Assembly: GCF_016802725.1 (NCBI RefSeq)
Contig: NC_052673.1
Coordinates: forward strand, 167,037-231,036
Direction of reading: 5' to 3'
DNA: 64,000 bases
From: Solenopsis invicta
Taxonomy: Eukaryota; Arthropoda; Insecta; Hymenoptera; Formicidae
A program made the position numbers and the translations under genes. Shown here one piece after another: positions 56,090-64,000 of the stretch. Each line of letters opens with the position of its first letter. The stretch's first letter is position 1. The notes beneath the pieces are model-generated. The model was not told the origin of the DNA. It saw only the letters and a list, made by a program, of their open reading frames with translations, and ran no database searches.

Positions 56090-56305
56090 ATGGTTTACGA
56101 TGGTTATCGAGATCTGATGGATAACAAAAGCGATCCGAGATTCAACGATTGGCTGATGATGAGCAACTCATTCCCTCCATTAGCGATCTGCTTGTCCTAC
56201 GCATACTTCGTTAAAGTCTTGGGACCAAAACTGATGGAAAATCGAAAATCCTTCGATCTCAGAAGAGTGATGATGTGGTACAATTTCTGTACCACATCAT
56301 CACTC
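56090..56305 (+). pseudogene. ELO elongase first exon, inverted relative to the rest
   Basis: Encodes DGYRDLMDNKSDPRFNDWL, LAICLSYAYFVKVLGPKLME and DLRRVMMWYNF, the N-terminal part that should precede the exons at 55764-56004, but on the opposite strand. After NF the reading passes into a palindrome and ends 50 bases later. Could also come from a neighbouring ELO paralogue. Confidence 0.85.
56265..56305. repeat. 18-bp perfect palindrome at end of ELO exon
   Basis: GAGTGATGATGTGGTACA (56265-56282) and its exact complement (56288-56305) around a 5-base loop. The second arm is an inverted copy of the codons for RVMMWY. Confidence 0.9.
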
Positions 56306-56509
56306 CTAAGTATCCATCTCCATTTGTACTAATTGCGCTATCTAAAATCCAAGTACTTTATCATTGTTTCTGTTACTTCAATCTTGTTAAAGAGAAGTCG
56401 TTTGTAATCATGGTTTAATGTGCTTTATGTCGTTTTATTTACAAGTTACAAATCTGACGCGTTTTGTGGTAGAGAAAAAAACAGTGCTGTTTTATTCGAG
56501 TTTTATGGG
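56306..56509. other. Spacer, nothing recognised
   Basis: Ordinary intergenic sequence between the ELO exon and the duplicated segment. Confidence 0.5.
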
Positions 56510-57590
56510 TTTTGAACGAGTAACACACTGTTAGCAAATTGACAATGCTTCCCGACAATAAACGATACAGTAGTCCAGCTCGGCATGTTTAGCCGTATTT
56601 ATACCAACAGCTTGTTATACCGGTTCCGCCTACCGTTGGATTAGGTGGAGGTATTTATATTCGGCGCAGAAGGTGCGAATTTAAAGAGTAGTGTCTAGAT
56701 TGACTCAAGTGAAAGAAAATCCGGCCTACGAGGTCAGACGTTACTATTATTGTCCTGGTCGATTGCATCATAATCGGCCGCCGGACCAATTGATTTCCGT
56801 GATTTGAGTCCATAAAATCTTTAATTCAAAAGATGGGCGTAAAACCCCGGGTTTAGAGGACTACAGGATCGAGTACCAAATTGCCTAAAAGAATAAGAAC
56901 CGAGTGTGAGACGTGCGCTTCCGCACGCACGAACGAGAGATTCCGGTTTTTTCATAAATGTATCCGTTGCAAATTTTGTAATTAGCATATTCATCGACCG
57001 AGACTTTTGGTCGCGTTGCGTTATGCACAGGCCGCTTATCCGTGCTTACATAAAAGCGCGTCTTGCCTGACCGTTAAAGCTCAATGCACGATTGCAACAT
57101 GCACATTAAGTGGTGTCAGCTCGGACGCGCCACTTGCAAGGATCAGTCTCGCATGTGCATGCTCTCGATCTAGGAAGTCGGTGGTGAAAGAGGTGCACAT
57201 GAGAGTACATTAATAGTATCATTACATTTTTAATAATTTTTTACGCACCTCGCCGAGCCGCAGTTTGATTCCTGCCGTCTAGGCGTTTCTCCTAAATGCG
57301 ATTCAACCGACTCAGCGTCGATTCTATTAATTTGCATACCCGTTTTCCAGTAGCTCGCACTTCGCATTCATAATATTTATTCGTACACTCGTATTTTTGG
57401 GCAAGCTTTTAACAATATTATATTTTTTTACGCTACGAAGAAGCTAATAATGCTCTCTCGCAAACTCGGATGGAGAGAATTTTCCGTTAGAAATTACCTT
57501 CAAAATTATGATAGTCGTGGGACAACCTAAACTTCAAAGTATTTTATTTTATAAAAATTTACTGAAATCTTGTAAAATCCTACTTCAAAC
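56510..57590. repeat. Segmental duplication, copy 1
   Basis: About 1 kb shared with 58621-59590 at high identity in blocks: ACACACTGTTAGCAA, ACGATACAGTAGTC, GTGAGACGTGCGCTT, and a nearly identical 160-base end starting TTTTTTTACGCTACGAAG. Richer in G/C than its surroundings. Not recognised; a possible promoter or 5' gene part copied twice. Confidence 0.75.
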
Positions 57591-58620
57591 AATTTTATAA
57601 TACAAAGATAATATAAGATTTTATAATTTTATAAAAGTGTTATTTCAATTTAAATAGAATTTTATCAAATTATAAATATTTTATATTATAAAATATTTTG
57701 GAAACCCAAGAAACCATCCAAAAAACCATCTTTCTTTAAAGATGGTTTTAACGTGAATATAAAATATTTTTTATCGTATGTTATGAGTTTAATGTCTGTT
57801 TTTGATTAATATACACACACACACACACACACATATATATGCATTAATATATGTTATGTTAGCATTAATATATGTATATAATCTGGTAAACAATTTTGCA
57901 AGGCCAGAGTATAAAAATTGTTTTTTTTACAGTTTTTTTAAATTTTTTAGTTTTTTTCAGTTTTTTATATCTCTACTGAAGATGCGTAAAAGTTACACAC
58001 AATAAATGCATAAGATCGGTCACGTTTACTCATCACGCGTAAAATCTGTTTACTACGTGTTTAACATAGGTCGCATACAATCAGCAAACGGTCTTCATTA
58101 ATAAAACTCAGGAATTCACTTTCTTAAACCTTGAATCTTGTGCTATAATTAATTTTTCGTGTATTTTTTGTGCCCCTTCTACTTTGTCGCCGGGCTCGCA
58201 AACATGGCAATCAAACTAACAGGAGTTTTTATTATCAGTTATATAACATTTTTAACAATAGTAAAATTAGGGCCAATAAAAATGCCAAACGTAAAGCAGT
58301 TTTCTGAACCAATATTCTACAGTGGATGTTTGTGCATAATCATAATTTACGTGTGAATTTTTACAATTTCCAACTCACGTGAATTGCGCACTGCGTGAGG
58401 TGGAAATCGTAAAAATTTGCACATAATTTATTAAGCACCAAGATCCGTGCTAAAATTTTCAACATGTAGACATTATTTCAGATTGGTGACTTGAAACATG
58501 TAAAAACAGAAAATTTCTATGTAAGAAGGACATAAACAATTTTGCATCGATTATTGTGTTCAAATCAATTAATATCAGTGTTATTGTTAAAATTATACCA
58601 ACCTTAAAGAAAATTTCAGT
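57591..58620. other. Spacer between the two duplicated copies
   Basis: (CA)n near 57810-57831, A/T-rich DNA, and a 49-codon open stretch from ATG 58204 (MAIKLTGVFIISYITFL...) with a hydrophobic start that I cannot place. AATTTTTACAATTTCCA at 58356 and its near complement at 58399 form a small hairpin. Confidence 0.4.
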
Positions 58621-59590
58621 ATGGCTTTTGAACGAACAACACACTGTTAGCAATTAACAATACATCGCGACAACAAACGATACAGTAGTCTGTAGCTCGG
58701 CAAGAACATCGTATTTCAAACAATTTTTTTATCGCCTACCATTATTCCTGTTAAATTCGGCACAGAAGACGTGAATTTAAAAGGAAGTGCTCAAGGTTGA
58801 TCCAAGCATAAGAGAGTCCGATCGACTATGAGATCGTCTACGCCCCTTACTATTATATTTTTGTCCATGTGAATTGCATTTTAATCGAGTTTTAAATTGT
58901 CTAGAAGATAAAGAACCGAGCGTGAGACGTGCGCTTTCGCACGCGCGAATGGAAGAGAGATCCCGGTTTTTGCATAAATGTATCCGTCGCAAATTTTGCA
59001 ATCGCCATATCCATCGACTGGGATTTCTGCTCGTGTTGCGTTATGCACGGGACGCTTATCCGCGCTTAATAAAAGCGCGTCTTTCTTGACCGTTATGGTT
59101 TAATGCACGACCGCAACATTCACATCGAGTAATATCAGCACGGACGCATCACTTGCAAGGATCTGTCTTGCATGTGCATGCTCTTGATCTATCGGGCGTC
59201 GGCAATGAAAGAGGTGCACATCGGAGCATGCCCATTACATTTTCAATAATTTCTTACGCAACTCGCCGAGCCGCGTACTTTGAATCCTGCCGTCTAGGCG
59301 TCTGTGTGCGTCTAAATGCGATTCAATCGACACAATATCGATTCTGTTAATTTACATACCCGTCTTCCAGTAGCTCGCATTTTGCATTTATATCATTCAC
59401 ACATTTTTTGGAGACTTTCTAACAATTTTATATTTTTTTACGCTACGAAGAAGCTAATAATGCTCTCTCGCAAACTCGGATGGAGAGAATTTTCCCTTAG
59501 AAATTACCTTCAAAATTATGATAGTCGTGGGACAACCTAAACTTCAAAGTATTTTATTTTATAAAAATTTACTGAAATCTTGTAAAATAC
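58621..59590. repeat. Segmental duplication, copy 2
   Basis: Second copy of the 56510 block, somewhat shorter through small gaps; the last 155 bases (59435-59590) are almost identical to 57425-57582. Confidence 0.75.
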
Positions 59591-61020
59591 AACCTAAGAG
59601 AATTTTTAGAGAGCTTCGAAGGGTGGTTTTTTGAGCGGGTGCTTTCCGACGTTCGTACTCATACGATGCGTTTTGTTTTCTAGTTTATAGCACTTAACAG
59701 TCATTGTTTGACAAGAATCATGAAAAATAATTTTTAAAAAATCGTTCCAAGAACGTTCCAAACTTCAACCAGCTGCGAAAAGTCGGGTTTTTTGGAAGTT
59801 ATTAATTTTTTGGTTGATTAACTAATATCGGAATCGACCGCAACTCTTCGGAAGACGCTTTAATATGTTGAGAACTGTAGGAAAAATTTTTTTCGTACAC
59901 AGAACTCTCGAATATACACCAGCGTCTCATTTATATGAGCGAATATATGACTTTCGCGGAAAATAACAATTTTTTTCTAATTAATAAATAATTGAATCAA
60001 CCGGAACTCTTCGGAAAGCGTTTAGATACGTTCAGAACTGGAGGAAAAATATTTTTTTGTATACGGAACTCTATTATGTAATATTATAAAATAAATATTT
60101 TATATATTTTTTTAATTAAATAACTATGTTAAACGCTAGAACTCTTTCTAGAACTCATCTAGAACTATAAATCTTTTAAAATTCTGCAAGTATTGTGTCT
60201 ATAAAATGACGCAGGACAAACTGAGACGATGCGTGAACCTGGCGTCTCACTTTATCCTATGCGTTTTTTTCGCTTTAAAGGCCAGAACTATTTGTTTTAT
60301 CTATCAGGAACTGTACAACTATTGAAAATAAATCGAGAACTGTCAATGTTTAGTGAGTTTCCACCAAATGATATGCTAGTTTCACGCGCACTGGCATATC
60401 ACTCTAGCACGAGCGATATGCAGATAATAATTATTAATAATTATTTGGAGATTGTTAATTGTCAGAACTGTACGGAACTATCGTCAGGGGATTTAGAACT
60501 AATGTTTAAAATCTCGAACGAGCCGAGAACTTGTTCCAGAAGCATAGCATATCACTCTAGTACGAGTGATATGCTGATAATAATTGTTAATAATTATTTA
60601 GAGATAGTTAATAATTGTTAATAATTATTTAGAGATAGTTAATGGTCAGAACTATGTTTTAGAACTATAGAAATCGTCAAAAACTATAAAATTCATTGGT
60701 TTAAATTTTGAAAATGTTACATGATATGCTGACTTCGCGCGAAGTTAGCATATCATTTCTCAACTTCCGTTTATTTATGCTAAATGACCAGAACTATTGT
60801 TATAACTTATCAGGAGCTATAGAACTTGGTTGTATGCAAAGGGAACTCCACTTTTTTTTTGATATGCTGACAATTGATATGCTAACTTCACATACATATT
60901 ATATTATCAGATATATGACAATTATTGCAATTTGTGTCAGGTAAGCAATATCTGTTTAATTTAATTAAATGAATTTAATTAAATGAATTTGTACTGTGAC
61001 TAAATTTATTGTTATTATAG
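59591..61020. other. Unassigned region with repeated motifs
   Basis: Two related blocks around 59815-59900 and 59985-60070 (GAATCGACCG/GAATCAACCG, AACTCTTCGGAA). Two blocks around 60370-60440 and 60545-60610 share GCATATCACTCTAGCACGAG and AATAATTATTTAGAGAT. GTCAG|GTAAGC at 60935-60945 looks like a splice donor, but no reading frame before it is convincing. Confidence 0.4.
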
Positions 61021-61456
61021 GAAACTGATGATGATCACAATTATTTTTCGGATTTATCTGAAAGAAAATTTGGCTTTCCTGTAATTCACGAAATTACAAG
61101 AAATCCCAAGGATAAACAAATATTAAGTATCCTTTATTATACATTATATTTAATATCAAATAACGTAATTAATATATAAGAAATTAATTAATAAAAAATG
61201 TGTATAATTTCTATAATTCTTATAAATATAACTCCTTAATGTAATGTATAAAGATATTTTAAAACAACGGACAACCGACAGAAAGATGAAACGGCACGGC
61301 GTAAATTTACTAGAAAATTTAGGTTCTCTCAAATTCACGAATGATGTACTTGAGAAATTAAAGAAGGAATTAGAAATGGAAATTAAACGTTTAGGGGAAC
61401 ATTCACGTTTCCTAAGTTTCTTAGCTTTGAAGAATTGGAAAAGTACTATACCATAA
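61021..61456 (+). other. Possible exons of an unknown gene
   Basis: After acceptor TTATTATAG comes about 36 open codons, ETDDDHNYFSDLSERKFGF and VIHEITRNPKDKQIL. After another AG near 61252 come about 67 codons ending in a stop at 61454-61456, including KRHGVNLLENLGSLKF and a charged helix VLEKLKKELEMEIKRLGEHS. The composition is protein-like; not FAR and not recognised. Confidence 0.35.
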
Positions 61457-61536
61457 AATAAGAAAGCACTTACATTATTTTTTGGTATTAAGATAATGCA
61501 TTCATCCGTTAGTTTTTCTGGTCTTATCAGCATTCT

Positions 61537-61580
<44 letters not shown>

Positions 61581-61626
61581 TACTAGATAAAATGAATTTA
61601 GATACCGTGTAAAAAAACACTCTACA

Positions 61627-62182
61627 GATGTTCCATCAAAACACGTGGTGTGGTATTCAGGCTTTACGTTTACAATAAACGGATTTATTCACGCCATTAG
61701 GGCAACATTACATTTTTTGCCTGCTTTTATCTTAGATTTAATATTCAGAGCCCGAGGCCACAATCCCATGTAAGTATTCCTTCGAATAAATCATAAAAGA
61801 ATTTTATTTCTAATAATAGATACAACATTTTTTTCTAGAATGTTGAAGTTAACCAAAAGAATCGACCGCTCCGCCAAAACGGGAAAATATTTTTCCACTC
61901 ATGAGTGGATGTGGCGTGTAGAGAATATAATTGCTTTAATTGAATTTGCAAGCGCGCACGCAAGCTGTAGAAATATTAACGTCAATATACAAAATATGGA
62001 TTGGGACAGGTACTTACGTCAGTACTTATTAAAAATCCGAACTTATATTTTGAAAGATAATTTCGACACTTTGCCTTATGCTTGGAATCGATTGAACAAG
62101 TAAGTATTCTAATTTCATAAAATGAGAAAATTTTCACTAAGATTATAGGGACTGTATATATTTTTTCAGGAAGGTGTTTTAA
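61627..62182 (+). CDS. Fatty acyl-CoA reductase, three C-terminal exons
   Basis: Exon 61627-61769 encodes SKHVVWYSGFTFTINGF and LHFLPAFILDLIFRARGHNP, a membrane-proximal FAR segment. Exon 61839-62099 encodes KLTKRIDRSAKTGKYFSTHE and MDWDRYLRQYLLKIRTYILK, the FAR_C (sterile) domain. Exon 62170-62182 adds a few residues and TAA. Introns are GTAAGT...CTAG and GTAAGT...TCAG with matching phases, and AATAAA follows at 62232. No N-terminal FAR exon is seen upstream on this strand, so this is either the tail of another FAR gene or a rearranged tail of the - strand gene. Confidence 0.85.
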
Positions 62183-62231
62183 TTTGTAACAAAAATCTAA
62201 GAAAATGTTCACAAACATACGTTAAACAAGA

Positions 62232-62237
62232 AATAAA
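62232..62237 (+). terminator. Polyadenylation signal after FAR tail
   Basis: AATAAA, 50 bases after the stop codon. Confidence 0.5.
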
Positions 62238-62269
62238 TCGATTGTACGTATTTACGTGTTGCAGATTGT

Positions 62270-62800
62270 ACTGGATACAATTGAACGAACACCAACCCCC
62301 TTCACCCACTCTCTTAATCTCGTCGGCACTTACATACAGAATTGCCCCTGATACTCCTCCCTCCTTGCTTCCCAGTCCTTCATACTCGTCAATTCCGAAC
62401 AGCCCCACTTCCCCAGCGAATTCCACCGCTAGCGTGGAATTCTTGAATGAAGTTATTTGTCTTTGTTCTCCTTCCTCCTCCCCCATTCCCAGTAGAGTAA
62501 TACTACAAGAAATCCCATACAAACCTTCCCCTCCTCGATTTTACTTTACTCCCAGTTCTCAACGGACCTTGGAGTCACTAATTCCATCGTACCTTGTCGC
62601 TCCATCTCCTCTCCCCAAAGGCACGAATGTCCTCGGCCCTCACGATTGTGTCTTTAAAGAGCTTTGCTCCGTTCTTCGAAGTCTTCTCCCTCAGGCCACG
62701 ATTCCAGTTTCTCTTTCCTCCACCTATTCTAATTTTCACCTTGTTCCGAAGAACGCCATTTTTTTCCCCAAGCTTCGCAGTCATCGATGAGATACCAAAA
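62270..62800 (-). other. Pyrimidine-rich region, perhaps more of the same retrotransposon
   Basis: On the - strand purine-rich codons continue in short frames (EKNGVLRNKVKIRIGGGKRN at 62690-62770). No motif recognised. The long + strand open frame is Pro/Ser-rich and probably spurious. Confidence 0.35.
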
Positions 62801-62859
62801 TAACTAACTTTTCTTGATATTTTGCCTTCTATCCCCTGTTAACATACACACACATACAA

Positions 62860-64000
62860 CCTTTTTTCTTCCTTGTTTCTTTTACAACGCACGAGAGAGA
62901 GAGAGAGAAAAATCACTCATCCATCCATACCTCCACACTCATTATTTGGACCTCCGTTTCCGCCGCTTTCTTCCACACTTTCCTCTCTTCCTTCCACACT
63001 CTCATTCATACCCAGCCACCCTCCTCCCTCCCGCATCTCCTCCAGTTTTTTCATCCAAACATCTCCCTCCCCCCTCACACCTAAAACCTCTCCTGCCATC
63101 TCCTGCCATCCCTTTTCCGTCCACCAATCCGTGCATTACTCTCATATATGCTCCCACGTTTCCTCTCACCATCCACATATCCTACACTTTCATTTCTCTT
63201 TCTTTTCCCAGTATCTACCTCCTCTCATACCATCTCCTAACCTAAACCTCGCAATCCTTCTCCATCTTTCCTCTTTCCAATCCATCTTCAAGTACTCCGG
63301 CACACCCTTTCCCATCACTCTGTTATATCATCTGTTGAACTTCAAGCTCCTAATTTTTTCCCACCTTTCCTCTTCCTGCCGCCTCCTTTCTCTTGCTACC
63401 ACCTCTTCCCCCCTTAAACCACCCTCTTCTCTCAACTTTCTATCTCCTTGATATCCAGCTCTTTTCTTCATAGAAACTTCTTCTTTCTTCCTCCCATTTA
63501 CCCATCACCTTTCCCTCCTTCGCTCTATCTCTTATCTCCCCACAACACAACCTTGCCAACTTCCCCCCCTCCTCCTTCACCCAGTTTCTTTTCATAACTC
63601 CATGCCGTCATTCCTGCCCTTCCCCTTAATTTTTCTCTCTGCATCTCCTCCCTTACCATGTACCCCGGTGTGTACCTTCTCACACCTACTACCCATTTCA
63701 AATACCTGTCCTGTATCTCTACCTTTTCCCTTTCCTTCCACCCCCAAATTTCTGCCCCATAGCTAACCACCGTCCGTACCAACCTATCAAATAACCACAT
63801 CCTTCTAGCCCAGTTCTTTCCGAATTTCCTCTTTCCTATTCCCCATACTTCTCTCATTACTAACGCTCCTTTTTTGACTCTCTCCTTTATATGTGCTTTC
63901 TGTCCCCCATTTGCCATCATCATGTAGCCCAAATATTTATACCTTTTCACTTCCTCTATTTCATTTCCTTTCCATTTCCATATTATCTTTTTCTGTCTCC
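62860..64000 (-). mobile_element. 3' part of a non-LTR retrotransposon
   Basis: The - strand from the right edge encodes the RT thumb and C-terminal region: KYLGYMMMANGGQKAHIKER, MREVWGIGKRKFGKNWARRM, LFDRLVRTVVSYGAEIWGWK and RYTPGYMVREEMQREKLRG, typical of non-LTR ORF2 C-termini common in ants. Frame breaks follow near 63525 and beyond. A further piece at 62917-63099 (GEVLGVRGEGDVWMKKLEE) continues it. The catalytic part would lie beyond the window. The C/T-rich look of the + strand comes from its purine-rich coding strand. Confidence 0.8.

Noticed and set aside
62242..62790. Pro/Ser-rich frame of 182 codons on the + strand
   Set aside because: Pyrimidine-rich DNA opposite a purine-rich strand that continues into the non-LTR retrotransposon; probably spurious.

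Overview
The window is animal nuclear DNA, most likely an insect and probably a hymenopteran such as an ant. This rests on split fatty-acyl-CoA reductase (FAR) and very-long-chain fatty-acid elongase (ELO) exons, AT-rich intergenic DNA with insect-style TA and TTAA insertions, and a dense mariner, piggyBac, Gypsy and non-LTR load. Species assignment is inference.

Positions 1-19901 hold a giant, recent endogenous retrovirus-like element on the + strand, cut by the left window edge. The block repeated at 1-562 and 19343-19901 is only the tail of its LTR. The real 3' LTR runs 16158-19901 (3.74 kb): it starts right after a polypurine tract and its ends are a perfect 10-bp inverted repeat. Between the LTRs lie a tRNA-Pro-type primer site, gag (six zinc knuckles), a 1.7-kilo-residue pol, env, then four accessory ORFs: Tudor-like A, two paralogous Cys/His proteins, and Tudor-like B with its own TATA box. 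The LTR has a TATA promoter, a leader exon, an intron filled with about 30 copies of a 52-bp hairpin satellite, and a second exon for an Arg-rich then Pro/Ser-rich protein. The start codon of that protein is completed only by splicing. If complete, the element is about 23 kb. It has the layout of a complex retrovirus, with Tudor-domain genes that I do not know from any retroelement; an effect on the host piRNA pathway is a hypothesis.

Positions 19902-51200 are the introns of a FAR gene on the - strand (exons 1-4 at 50919-51164, 46997-47313, 35393-35640 and 23312-23498, all splice phases matching). They are filled with transposons: a mariner with one frameshift, an intact piggyBac inside a TA-flanked element inside a repeat array, a decayed Gypsy with 5-bp target duplications, several CAGGGTG fold-back elements and other fold-backs. 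The rest of the FAR gene does not follow before the retrovirus, so the retrovirus may lie in a FAR intron, antisense to the gene.

Positions 51200-64000 hold a 2.1-kb fold-back element, a broken ELO gene whose first exon is inverted and ends in an 18-bp palindrome, a duplicated 1-kb segment, the C-terminal exons of a FAR gene on the + strand, and the 3' part of a non-LTR retrotransposon on the - strand. No rRNA, tRNA or CRISPR array was seen.
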